From Medicago truncatula (lineage: Eukaryota > Streptophyta > Magnoliopsida > Fabales > Fabaceae), in assembly GCF_003473485.1 (NCBI RefSeq), contig NC_053042.1:50245762-50309761 (forward strand): DNA of 64,000 bases, given 5' to 3'. A model generated the notes under the pieces. It had not been told where the DNA came from. It saw only the letters and a list, made by a program, of their open reading frames with translations, and made no database searches. The position numbers and the translations under genes are program-made. Below are positions 23,263-34,686 of this stretch, one piece after another (the first letter of the stretch is position 1; each line of letters begins with the position of its first letter).

Positions 23263-26200
23263 TCAGGGCCTGAAAGCAGAAAAAGCCACGACAGAGTTGT
23301 GTCCACCGAATCCAAATGAATTTGAAATGCCTGGAAAAAAAGGCCAGTTAGTTAGCAGTCCAAATTATGATCTTTATCATGTGAAAATGAAAAATGCACC
23401 GGTCGCTGAATTATTTATAATCTTACCAACATTAATTTCATGCTGCTGCTTGACATTTGCCACCGTATCAAAATCAACTGCAGGTTCTGGATTCTGCACT
23501 CAAGACCAAGGCAAACAGAATGATTATGAAAAGATAACATCTAATTAACAATGAAACCTAAAACACGTCTTTTAGTCTAACGTCCATCCCAATTACCGAG
23601 CAATGAAAACAACAAGACTTGACTTCTCAATAATAACACGATAGTCAATATATCAGCACAACAAAAAGAATCCAGGTGAATAAAAATAAAGGGAAAAACC
23701 CATTTGGGGTTGGCCTAGTGGTTGACTTGGGATCTTGGAGTTTGCTCCTCCAAAGGTCTCAGGTTCGATTCCCTCTGGTGCCAATTTCGGTGGGCTAAGT
23801 CCATACAGAGCTTGCTCTGACTTTAAAAGGCCCCCCCGCAAGTGGGCGGTGGGATTGATCCCCTCGGATTAGTCGGTCCTTGGATCGGATATCGAGTTTT
23901 CAAAACAAAAAAAAATAAAATAAATAAAGGGATAAAATACGGACATTGATTAATACTCCCATTGTCTCCTTTTATTTGTCATTTAAGACAATGGACACAC
24001 AGTAAAGAAATCATTAATTATACTTCTTTTTAAGAGAAAAAAAAAATGTCCCATCTAAAATGTCCTTATTGTAGCAAGAGCAAAATGAAAGCTAAAAAAC
24101 AGGTTGAGGTACCGATAAATAAGGTTATTATTGAACGGAAAATAATTAATATTTTACTGATATTCTAAAGTGAACGATAATTTGAGACAAGCCATTATTG
24201 AAAGATAAAATGAGACAGAGGGAGTAACGAGCAAGGATCCTCTCCATTTATGAAAATAAAGGGAGGATGCCATTTAGAAAGAGATACACACAAAATACGA
24301 TGTGGGTCCTACCACTAAGTGGGACCCACCATCATTAATTATTTTTTACTTTTTTCAAAACTTTGTGTCTTTATTTCTCCAAATGGAAGAAATGGAGGAC
24401 ATAAATGGAGAGGATCTTGACTTGGGAGTAACAACAATTTATCTACCAATAATAAATGCCCGTGCACTCAGTTGATTCTAACAAAGACACAACAATCCTA
24501 ATCCTGAAAAACAAAGAATTAAATAAACGTACGAATTGATTGATTGATGGATGTAGCCATCCTGTTGTTATGGCTTTCACCGTGGCAATAGCTTCCAAAC
24601 CCCCAGCTGCACCAAGACAGTGACCTATCATAGACTGATATCACACAAGAACGTATGCATCAGTTAATGGCCATGGAATTGATCAACTATAACCTACTAT
24701 ATGATTTAGAAGGCAGAAAGCTTTCACCAGCAAATAAGAGCAAATGACATGCTAATAATACCTTGGTGGCATTTATTTTGATGCCAGAAGTGTCCTTGAA
24801 AACCTTTTTGATAGCATTAATCTCCGCCAAATCACCAGCAAGAGTGGAAGTTGCATGTGCATTTATGTAGTTGACCTGAAAATAAGAAAATGGCATACTT
24901 TCACTATGCTAATTTTTTGTACGCATTGATCAGAAAACTAATCCAATGTTAAGACTGATTTCTACAACTAACATATCAACATGCAGCAATCAACTAACAA
25001 ATTGTCTCTCCCTCCAATTCATTCACAAAGCATCTCTTTCTTGCCTTTTCTCTTTCCTCTCCTCCCATAAATCATCCAACTCTATCATAAGAATTCTGTC
25101 CCTTTCCCCACACCCCCTGCCGCACGTGCAAGCAATTGCACCTTATTTTCACAGCTGGTATTGTTTAAGTGAGCTGTCAATTTCAGTTATACCCGTTTTA
25201 TGGGTGGTTACCTAAGAATACAAACACGCACAGTTTCACCTTGTCCTTGAGGTATAAATCAAGAAATTTTTCATATCGCTAAAATAACAAGAGTTCATTT
25301 TGGAAATAGTTTCATTCTGTTCTGAGCATGAACCAAATTCTCCTTTATTTCATCAAGAATATGGTTTCTCTCCACAATATTAGCAATGCCTTCCACCATG
25401 GAAATGTGTCCAGTTTTTCTCACTAAATTCGGTGGTTTCATCTCTCTACCATACAAGGCTGAAACAGGAATGGGTTTACAGGAGCTATTTAATTTTTTGC
25501 TTCACTAGAACTCAAATCAGGTGAGCCATCTTTGTCGTTCATAATTGTTGTAAGTTCTTCCTTCACCTTTCAACCCTTATCCCAGGAATTTTGATTCATG
25601 ATTCCAGTTTTGATGCCTTATACCAGAGGCAGAGCTATCCCACTTCCCTCCATCTATATATCGATCGTTTGCAGCACCCACAATTGGGAGCTCTAACACC
25701 AGTTGGTAAAAACTGGACCAAAAAGAAAAATGATAATAGAACGTATAATGTATGTATAACCCAGGCACTGATAACAGTTTAAGCACCCTGAATTACAAGA
25801 GAAAAACCAACAGAAATGACTAAAATCGAATGAAATTAGTCAGCCCAAGGCTTTTTTAGAGGCCTTAGCTTTTCTCTTCAATGCACTCACCGTGCATATT
25901 TTTCTAGCATTTTCTCTTCCATCTCCCTATTTATCATAGGATTAAATGCCAACACCAGACCCATAGTCCCTCTCATACCCACACCCCAACACCATGTGTG
26001 CAGACCGCTTCACATGTATACTTTTCAAGCATTATGTGCATCCTAATTTATGTAATTGGAAGACTATATGAACCTAACTTCTTCACATCTATTTATACAG
26101 AACTCAAATCATAGAAAATCTTGTAAACCTACTTGAAACCATAACTACATAGCAGCAGCTATACAAGAGATGTTTGCTATTTTTCATGCATGCCAGATCA

Positions 26201-28020
26201 TCCCCCTAATGTATCGTGTACTAAAATATGTTGAAAACACGCATCCAGTATTGCAAGCAAACAGAAATGTAGAGTCGGCCAGAAAGGAAAAACATGCTGA
26301 AGGAGAAAAAAAAAAGAATTAAATGGGAGAATTGAGACCAACAACCATTTAAATAGATAATGTTAGCAACAAAAAGTGTAAGCCGGGTAAAGAGAATGAA
26401 ACGGTACCTCCTCAGGAGACACACCGGCGTCTTCAAGGCTGCTCTGGATGCATGTAGACACGCCGAGTCCGTCAGATCTTGGATCAGTCATGTGATAAGC
26501 ATCACAGTTAACAGCACCTCCCAAATATTCAGCAATAATAGGTGCACCTCGCTTCATGGCATGTTCCAGGCTTTCCAATACCTGTGAAGTTATAGTACTC
26601 TCGTTACAATATAGAAATTAGCTTAAATAGGACCCAAAAAAACAGGACACACACAACATGGCTACTTCTTAAACACTTCAAAGATGCAAGGTTTAGAATT
26701 ATTCTTTTTTGGATCATGTACAAAGGAAAAGATAATGCTGTTACAATGCTCACAATAGTATTAAAAATAGATCATCTTAAGAAGCAAGTATAGCAGTAGC
26801 AATTGCAATTGAATTCTACTCAATCATGAATTTTGTGTATATTTTTACTCAAATGTTAGTATTTAGTTGTTAGATTAATTATTTATTCATTTGTCTGAGT
26901 TTGAACTCAGGACCTCCAACACCTTAACCCTTGAGCTGCCCAACTCCCCATATTGTTAATTAAGGTAACCAACAACATCCAATCCAAAACAATAACAAGA
27001 AAACATTAAAGACGTTGAGAGAAATAAATCCTTACCAAAACTCCAGAACCTTCACCCATAACAAAACCATCACGTGCTTTATCCCAAGGCCTAGAAGCAG
27101 TTTTAGGGTCATCATTTCTCTGAGAAAGTGCCCTACAAGCAACAAAACCACCCAAACCAATCGGAATAATCGCAGCCTCAGTCCCACCGGCGATCATCAA
27201 ATCAGCCTCACCTCTACGAATGTGATTGGCAGCAGCATAAAAACAATAATTTGAAGTAGCACAAGCAGTAGAAATAGAATAATTTGGACCCATAAAACCT
27301 AAATCAATCCCAAGCAAAGCTGAACCCATATTTGTAATAGCATAAGGAATAAAAAAAGGTGTTATCTTTCTATATCCCTTTTCAATCAAATTCTTAACTC
27401 CTTCAGAAAATACAGTTAAACCACCCATTCCTGACCCAACCAAAACACCAGCACGTTCCTTATCAATCTGCAAAATCAAAATTGAAAATCCAATTTAAGG
27501 TTTAGTGAGAAAATCAAATAAAAAAAAAAAAGTGTGAAATGAACAAAACGAGACAAACCTTGGATAAATTTGCAGCACCGAGATTAGCGTGTTCGAGTGC
27601 TTTCTTACCGGCGACAATGCAGTACCGGAGACAATCATCGAGTCTCCGGTCATTCTTCCCGTCAATGTAACCCTCAGAACTGAAGTCACGGATCTGACCA
27701 GCGAATCGAGTTGGGAATTTGGAAGCATCAAATCTATCAATGGAAGTGATACCACTCTCACCAGCGAGAAGCTTATCATAGTAAGCATCAACGTCATTTC
27801 CAAACACCGAAGCAAGACCCATACCGGTAATCACAACACGCTTCTTTGGATCCTTTTCTCTTTGAGGCGCAGTGGTGGTGGTGACCGCGGCGGAGATACG
27901 AGTAACTCTCTTTGTTTTGGCGGTGGCGGTGGCGGCATTGGAGGATTTACGGCGAAGTGGTTCGAGCGGTGAAGGACGGAGAGTGGAGGGAAGTTGTTGT
28001 TGAATCTGAACTGATTGCAT
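23263..28020 (-). CDS. KAS1: 3-oxoacyl-[acyl-carrier-protein] synthase I, chloroplastic
   Basis: Beta-ketoacyl-ACP synthase I condenses malonyl-ACP with growing acyl-ACP (C4 to C16) in plastid fatty-acid synthesis. Seven exons: 27559-28020, 27036-27467, 26408-26581, 24762-24875, 24533-24634, 23427-23493 and 23263-23330. All introns are GT-AG, giving 472 residues, the usual length of plant KAS I. Residues 1 to about 50 are rich in Ser/Thr/Ala/Arg, a plastid transit peptide; the condensing domain starts at KKRVVITGMG. Visible catalytic residues are Cys223 (STACATSN), His363 (NAHATST), Lys394 and His399 (SMIGHCLGA). The C-terminus has the conserved NSFGFGGHNS loop. KAS I is favoured over KAS II because of overall length and the close match to KAS I signature stretches such as RRLDDCLRYC. 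The ATG at 28018-28020 opens the transit peptide. Intron 3 (1.5 kb), intron 5 (1.0 kb) and intron 2 hold transposon insertions. Confidence 0.95.
23699..23921 (+). mobile_element. Full-length tRNA-derived SINE in KAS1 intron 5
   Basis: Has polymerase III box A TGGCCTAGTGG (23711-23721), box B GGTTCGATTCC (23762-23772), a tRNA-unrelated body and an A-rich tail. It is flanked by AAATAAAGGGA at 23684-23694 and 23922-23932, a target-site duplication. It lies antisense to the host gene. Confidence 0.85.
23956..24224. mobile_element. Stowaway-type MITE in KAS1 intron 5
   Basis: Begins CTCCCATTGTCTCC, ends GATAAAATGAGACAGAGGGAG, and TA flanks both sides (23954-23955, 24225-24226). The GTCTCCTTTTATTTGTC arm pairs with the right arm. 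Confidence 0.75.
24233..24419. mobile_element. MITE with AGGATCCTCTCCATTTATG termini, KAS1 intron 5
   Basis: Left AGGATCCTCTCCATTTATG and right CATAAATGGAGAGGATCTT are inverted. The centre holds a GTGGGTCC/GGGACCCAC inverted pair. Third small transposon in a row within the same intron. Confidence 0.7.
26865..26965 (-). mobile_element. Decayed tRNA-derived SINE in KAS1 intron 2
   Basis: On the minus strand a box-A-like GGGCAGCTCAAGGG is followed by a box-B-like GAGTTCAAACTC, then AT-rich sequence. Spacing is near that expected for a tRNA head. No target duplication was confirmed. Confidence 0.4.
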
Positions 28021-29828
28021 TGTAAGTGTTTGATGAAATGACTGACACTAACTGACGGAGAGTACGAAGAAGGTGAGTGAGTGTGAATGAGTGTGTAATG
28101 TAAGGTAAGATAGTTAGTACTAACAAGTTGTTGGTATTTAATGTATTTTGACGGTAATAACTATGTTTTCTTCTGCATTGGAAATTTCGGAGTTCATAAA
28201 TATAACGGCAACTTTGACATGTCCACCACTTCTTTAGGTGGTTCATAATAGATCAACTACCCCATTTAATTTTTTCTAACTAGTAGGGATTCGTTAGCTC
28301 ATACAATTTCCTCTCATAAAATAGATTTTGACTAATATGCATAAATTTGTTTTCTAGTATTGAATCAGGAAATTAGTCATTTAAGTGTGTCTTTGGATTG
28401 CCATCACGTTTTCTCAAACCCCACATTTAAAGTCACGTTAGCAGTGAAGTGAAGCTAAGTATTGTAGCTTCGTGCTTTTAGCGTTTGAGGTGCATTGGGG
28501 CGCAAGAATGTCGTGAAAAATGCTTTATCAAATAAGCTATAAGCGTATTTACCGTCTTTAATTTGCGTAGAGAAAGGTGTTGACACTTTTCATTTACGTG
28601 GTCTGGGTTTATGGTTAGGTATTTGAAAGCTAAAAGTTTCACAAAAAAATAAACAATCTTATTTAGCGAATGTGTTGTGGCTATTTAAGTTTCCATGTTT
28701 CCTTAATTCTATTCACCGAAGGATTTGTTTAGATGAAATTTTAACTCGCATATCAAAACTATTACGGCTTAACGATCTATTAATTTGACAACATGGGAAG
28801 GTGGTAGCAGTGTGGAAGCAAGGGCACTGTCTTCGTGCTTCATCTCTAGATTTACATCGACAATATCCAAACATGCAAGTTGGTCCCCAAGCATTCAATT
28901 TTATTACACTTAGTGAAGAAGGCGTCATCAAGCACTAGTAAATACTCAATAGTTGATAAATATTCAACTCATGTTGATGTTGTCAATAGTTAATCCACTA
29001 GTCCATTCCTTCGTAAATGTCAATCAAGCATACCAGATAGTGTGTTTCAGTACTTGTTGCAGGAGTTTGGTGTTTCAATCCCACTTGAAAATAGAATGCA
29101 TCATTTTTATCCTTTCACTTCATTCCACCCATTTCTTCAATCTTTCAAGCAACTTGGCAATTTCTGGATGATCATGCTAATGAGAAGAAAGAACAACATT
29201 GATTCTCCACATGTGAACATTGATACCGCATCGCTTCCTCTAAATTCCAGTTCTTCGTCATGATCTTGCTCCTTTTCATTGTGCCTCAAGCATCCATTGC
29301 TCCATCTCAAGTATATATATATGCTCATTAACTTCATCTGTCATAACCTTGTGTTAATAAAAAATAAGATATAAAGGTCAAGATACTTTGTCCTCCTTTG
29401 GCATAAATAACCGTGTGGACACACTTTTGAGTTCTTTAACAAATTAAAAGAATGTCCACATATATCTATGTATATAATAAAAACACAGATCAAAATAGAG
29501 AAACATTCAAAGTAAAACACGATTGAAAGTTTTTTTGAGAAAATATTAGAGACTCCACCAGCAACAACTTGCTTATTTGTGCAGCATCACAATTCCCTCT
29601 TTTTTTCCCACTCTCTCCGGTCCCATATTATAAGTCATTTTCTTGGCATGCACAAAGAAGTAATTTGATTTCATTCGTCATTGTTCTTGATAAAAAGAAC
29701 AATACAGCAGAACAGCTTATACACTATGGTAAAGAAACTATCTAGCTGAAACAGTTACAGAACTGACTATTTATATTCTAATTAAACTATAGTTAATATA
29801 TATAACACGACCAGAGCATTGAACATCA
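28021..29828. other. Intergenic, KAS I promoter side
   Basis: The part next to 28020 should hold the KAS I 5' untranslated region and promoter; no convincing TATA box was identified. The remainder has short ORFs without domains. Near 29610-29640 there is a CTCTCCGGTCCCATATTATA word like one Stowaway end, without a partner. Confidence 0.4.
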
Positions 29829-29833
29829 GCGGG

Positions 29834-29876
<43 letters not shown>

Positions 29877-29901
29877 GCGTGTTCGATCCACGCTCACCGC
29901 A
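29829..29901 (+). tRNA. tRNA-Phe (GAA)
   Basis: A 73-base cloverleaf with acceptor 5' GCGGGGA and 3' TCACCGC plus discriminator A. The D arm is GCTCAGTTGGGAGAGC. The anticodon GAA is at 29862-29864 in loop CTGAAGA, and the T loop is TTCGATC. There is no intron and no encoded CCA. Internal box A (TAGCTCAGTTGG) and box B (GTTCGATCC) drive polymerase III. The fifth acceptor pair is a G-A mismatch, a feature I recall from plant cytosolic tRNA-Phe, so this does not mark a pseudogene. Confidence 0.97.
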
Positions 29902-29910
29902 TTATTAAAA

Positions 29911-29916
29911 TTTTTT
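29911..29916 (+). terminator. Polymerase III T-run terminator of tRNA-Phe
   Basis: Six consecutive T residues ten bases past the mature 3' end, the standard polymerase III stop. Confidence 0.85.
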
Positions 29917-29960
29917 CGCTTTCAACAGACTAAACTTTGATTTTTTGGGCCCAACTCTTA

Positions 29961-30505
29961 GCCTTTGTTTGGTTGAAGAGAAATACAAGAGAGATAGTCT
30001 ATTTCTCTTGTTTGGATTAGAGAGAAGTTGGGAAGAGAGACCCATAATTAGTGGAACCCACCACTTTTTTCAATCTCCCCTGCCCAGAGAAGAAAGGGCA
30101 TTTTCATTAGTGCCCCTTTCTCTTTTTCTATATTACACATTTATATCATTTCTATGATTCCTTCTTTTCCCATTGAATAAATTTCTTCCTTTTCTTTTAT
30201 ATAATTTTTTTTTTAAGTTTTATAATTTGTTGATTAGTAAGAATAATTTTTTTTTTTTTTTATGTATCTTCTTGTGAAGTTGAATAAGTTTAATAAGAAA
30301 TCAAATTCAAAATAAAAATTATATTGAGCTTTTCATTTAAGGGTATTTTTGTCATTATAAAAAATAAACACACTTCTCTCTCTTCTATTTCTCTTAAACC
30401 AAACAACACATCAAATCTACTCTATTTCTCATCTATTTATCTCTTTTCACACTCTCTCTCATCTATTTCTCTCTTTACAACTTCTCTCCCAAACCAAATA
30501 CACCT
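29961..30505. mobile_element. PIF/Harbinger-like MITE, 545 bp
   Basis: Left GCCTTTGTTTGGTTGAAGAG and right CCAAACCAAATACACCT are inverted, with GAGA-rich against TCTC-rich arms. TTA flanks both ends (29958-29960, 30506-30508). Paralogue of the element at 16161. Confidence 0.65.
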
Positions 30506-30508
30506 TTA

Positions 30509-31427
30509 ATTTAATTTTTTAAGGGAAACTCTTAATTTAATTGACACTTCTATATATAAAAGATTTCCTTCAAAAAAAAAAAAACTTCTATATATAAAAG
30601 ATATTAATTTTGACACTAAAATCGGTTACTAATAAAATGTAAGTATCCTTTCTTTAAAAAAATAAATAAAGAAATGTGTTGTGTATACTTTTTCTGCTAT
30701 GAGTAAACTAAACAACTAGATTAGAACAACAACATAATAAATCTACGTGGAATCTAATATGGACTTATAAAAAAAGTTCCAAAGGTATATATCTGTTTTA
30801 AATAAATTTTAATAAAATATAACCCATCCTTCCTTTTTACATTTTAAAATCTACTATTTTATACTCAACACAATGTGATGAATTAAAGCTCGAATTTTGA
30901 TAGGCTCAGATTAACTCATGTGGAGTTAGAAAGAAAAAAAAAACTGTTGTTTTCTTAAAAGTCGTAAGAACTCACACATAATGTGTAGTCCAGGGTTTAA
31001 ACTCCGCCCCTATACAAATTATCTCTGCTAATTACCAACTGAACTACACTAACAATTTCTCGTAAATTTAATAAGATATAACTCTTATTATTTCTTGAAA
31101 AAAAATCTTTATATTTTTTTATTTTGTGATTTAAAAATTTAGATGAATTGGATTCTAGAATTTCATCAATAAGGTCATCAACTCCTTACCATCATCTGAC
31201 TCAATCTCCATTGATTGTTTATATTTTAGTTCGTTCATACTATTTGTATATTTTAAATTGATTTAGCCTAAATCACAGGCGAACATCTCAAATAATGAGG
31301 GAGTGAGTTGTTTCAACTGATTTGAAACTAGAGGATTAAAGAAATCAAAGGATCTAAATCCTCGAAAAAACAAAAATACTAACATAACAACCTAGTATTT
31401 TGAATTTGAGCGAAAGATACATGCAGT
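30509..31427. other. AT-rich intergenic containing a SINE remnant
   Basis: Apart from the SINE at 30950-31068 nothing was recognised. Confidence 0.4.
30950..31068 (-). mobile_element. Decayed tRNA-derived SINE
   Basis: On the minus strand box A is TAGTTCAGTTGG (31035-31046), and a degraded box B reads AGTTTAAACCC about 35 bases on. An A/T-rich tail lies toward 30950. It resembles the fragment at 4125. Confidence 0.55.
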
Positions 31428-32300
31428 CACCGGCGGCGGAGCTACATAGAGCTCGGAGGGTTCAAGTGCACCCCCTCAATTCTTAATTTTACATTCAAAT
31501 TATCATGTTGAATCCCCTCAAATATAAACATTGCACCACACTTGCACCAGCTGCATCACAATTGCACTAACTCTGACTCTTTTCCTGACTGTGTTGTTTA
31601 AGTATGGTGAAATGAGACAAAGCTTGTAACTGACAATTGCAGCAGCTAGCACGTGTCCTTTGATAGCAAGTATTATACTAATATCATCATGTGGCACATT
31701 ATTAATTAGTTTAGTGAATGTCTAGTATTGTAATTGTAATATTATTATCTTGATAGCACATTTGTTTTGGTGAATGGCTAGTATTATTGTAACAAAAAAG
31801 AAAAGAACGGTTAGTATTGTAATATTAATTAGTCAAATGAGAACTACTATTATACAGTGAAATATAAATTAATTAAATAGTGTAGATTTTCCTAATTTCT
31901 TATATTAATTAATTCATAACTAATTCCTTAAACTAATTCATAGGTTTTACAATTTAAATTCAAAATCAAAACATTCCACATAAATTTACCTGTGTGGGAG
32001 TCGGATTAGGTTGTGGTGTGAAATAGAAAAAAGCTTTGCCACCGAGTCAAATAAAGGATAAATGGATGAACAATTCTCTTTTAATTTGTAGTATTTAGAG
32101 AGATGTAGTTGACAATATTGATAATTAGTCGGTTATTCAACGATATTATAAAATTGTGCAGAGGATAATAGTAGACTATATATGTAATTTTTTGAGTACC
32201 ACATAAATTAAATACAATATAATTTTTTTAATATATATTATAATTTTTAATTAAAATTCAAAAGTTAAACCCCTGATTCAGATTCCTGGCTACGCCACTG
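31428..32300. mobile_element. Non-autonomous hAT-like element, 873 bp
   Basis: Left CACCGGCGGCGGAGCTAC and right GGCTACGCCACTG form imperfect inverted ends (consensus CA-GGCG-AGC). ATGCAGT is repeated directly outside each end (31421-31427, 32301-32307). This fits the 8 bp hAT duplication with one mismatch. No transposase frame is inside. Confidence 0.6.
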
Positions 32301-32435
32301 ATGCAGTTAAACATGCAGTAACTAATAAAGTTAGTTTATTCTCCGTATAAGAACCTGGCATGCATGATGATGGATCTGCCATATAATAATAACAACTTTA
32401 GGGAGTTCATACGTACGCTTGTTAAATACAATAAC

Positions 32436-32628
32436 AAAAAGGTTTTTTCTAGATTACCTTTGAAGAATGGTGGGTAATTTACCCACCAATCAATGAAAAT
32501 GAACAATTTGTTGGTGGGGTCAAGATAGTTCATGAATATCACTTAAAAATGTGTTTATGTGGCTAATGTGTATTGGTTGGGGTAAATTATCCACCATTCT
32601 TCCATGGGTACTCTAGGTGTCACCTAAC
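32436..32628. mobile_element. MITE with GAAGAATGGTGG termini
   Basis: Left CTTTGAAGAATGGTGGGTAA and right TTATCCACCATTCTTCCATG are inverted, with diverged outer ends (CTAGATTACC, GGGTACTCTAG). A relative of the right half is at about 58670-58725. The minus ORF across it is spurious. Confidence 0.55.
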
Positions 32629-33545
32629 AAAAAACATTCAAATTTAAGACGTCAATATGTTTTGTTATGAAAAAAAGACTTCAAATGTTTTTATCCTCTT
32701 TTTTCTAAAAGATGATAACCGTTGATTTCTCTCCTTACTTTTAGGTCAGTATTCAGTCTTTTTTTAAGTGAGAGAAACCGGTTGTGATCATTATCGAAAA
32801 AGAGAGAAAAATTAACAGATTTTTTTAGGACCAAATCAGTAATTTACCCTAATTTTGGGGACTAAAACATATTGAAGAACAAAATTAAATATACTAGATT
32901 AGCATTGCATATCAAACACAACAACCATGCATGCATGTTAAAGTCTTTAAGGAGATTACCCAATTAAGTTGAATAAAATAATTTATGCACTGAATCAATC
33001 TTGATGCCAAGTTGCTTAACATGAATAAAAAGAGTTATTTAACATAGTAGCTATATTAGATAAATGTGACTCATCACATGGATAGATATGTGAATTTGCA
33101 TGTTTATACCTAACAACCCACTAGCCATAGTAGATAAACGTGTGACTCACATTAATCAGAGTCCAAGGTACTAACATGCTTCGGAAAATAGTTATTCTCA
33201 CATGAATCAAATAGTTTAGTGGCTAGAAATTCAGCCCAAGGTAAATAAGAGGAGAATCAGAAGTTTGAAGCTAAACCCCTGCATACATAACACAACGTTC
33301 ATACCAACTTAATTATGTTTACGGAAACATATACACGATAATTAGTAACTTGCTTAAATGAATATTTTGCGAGTTAGATATTTTTCCCTTCTAACTACAA
33401 AGTAACACTCACCACTCTGCTCATAAATTATACATGACCAATGTGCAAAACATGAACGATGAAAAAGAAAGCAAGAAACAGAGAACCCTGTTTTAATTAT
33501 CTCAATAACAAGCGAATTTGCAAACCCTTAAACAAATAAATATCA
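32629..33545. other. Intergenic, downstream of the RING-H2 gene
   Basis: No feature recognised. The final stretch is probably the 3' untranslated region of the minus-strand RING gene. Confidence 0.45.
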
Positions 33546-34686
33546 TCAAGGCTCAACAATAGTTCTACAATAAGGACAATGAGGATGTGTTTCAAGCCAA
33601 GGGAGAAGACATGCTGAATGATACTTATGTGAGCAAGAAAGATTCATAACCTCTTCATCCTGCTGAAAATCTTCTAAGCACACAGCACAAATTTTTCTCT
33701 CTTTCTTAAATTTGTTGCCACGTAATAACCATGAACTTTCTAGTAACTTCCTACCTAATCCTGCATCTTTCTTTTGGAATTCTTTTCCTTCTTTTTTGGG
33801 ATTGTGTTCACTTGACCTGTCATAAGAAAACGAGCAAATTAATCATTAATTAGTGTAAGATGACACAAGCAAAATAATAGTTCTGCCTTACCATGAATAG
33901 TTCGGGACATTCCAAGTTTGATTCCTGATGAAAATATTTTTTGATCAAATTTTACTTACTTTTCGACCGAATTTTAGTTTACTAGGGTCTTTTTTCTCTA
34001 GGAACTAGAGGTTAACACAAAAAAATCTGTTCTTACTTTGATATTAAGAAAATATTACTGTAAGCCAGAGCCAGGTTAGAAAGTAAAATTGATAAAAATA
34101 AAATATGAATTTCAATGGATATCACGTGGATTTTAACAGTAATTTTAACAGTAATTTTAACAGGATTCTTATAGCCCACATTGTTGTATGCAGAATGACC
34201 TCATAACTCATCATAAATGGTTATAGAAACAATATTAAATCAAAACACAATTAAATCATGTGAATCTTCCTTGATATCCTTCACTTTAGAGAGAGAAAAA
34301 AAAGGTTAAATTCCTTACTATGCATGTGAGTGTACATAAGAAACATGTGGAAAATTAAATAAAAGCCTAGACAATTTGTATAAATTCTAGCTAGTTAGAC
34401 TAAAAATTAAGACTAACAGGTTTCTTGTTTCTTAAAAAAAAAAAAGTATTATTCTGTAGGAGTGGATGTACCTTGAAGAGGAAAAGAAGTGACCAAGTTT
34501 CTTCTGTAGGCGTTGTTTGGCTTTGAAAGCAGTTTCATCTAAGGTAGTAGTCATTGAAGTCCATGGTGCATCCAATGATTCCTTTAGGTAAGAGTCTCTG
34601 TAGGTAGCATAATGTTCATGTCTGTTGTGATAATGTTCTGATCTTTTCCTTGGTGACAATCCAACACCAGGTAGCCTACCAGCCAT
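33546..34686 (-). CDS. RING-H2 zinc-finger protein, putative E3 ubiquitin ligase
   Basis: Two exons (34472-34686 and 33546-33816) joined by a GT-AG intron of 655 bases give 161 residues. The C-terminal RING-H2 finger has spacing C-x2-C-x14-C-x1-H-x2-H-x2-C-x10-C-x2-C, beginning CAVCLEDFQQDEEV and ending CPYCRTIVEP just before the stop. All eight zinc ligands are present, as is the Trp of LLPWLE that usually contacts the E2 enzyme. The N-terminus MAGRLPGVGLSPRKR is basic, followed by His/Tyr-rich sequence and a helical AKQRLQKKL stretch. There is no signal peptide or membrane segment, so a soluble ubiquitin ligase is inferred. Specific substrate and subfamily are unknown. Confidence 0.85.

Noticed and set aside
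27589..27972. 127-codon plus-strand ORF opposite KAS1 exon 1
   Set aside because: It is antisense to a well-supported coding exon and its composition follows the complementary codons.
23263..28020. KAS II rather than KAS I
   Set aside because: A length of 472 residues and signature stretches fit KAS I; KAS II is usually longer, with a longer transit region.
29829..29901. tRNA-Phe as a pseudogene because of an acceptor-stem mismatch
   Set aside because: The G-A pair at the fifth acceptor position is, from family knowledge, present in functional plant cytosolic tRNA-Phe, and all other arms are intact.
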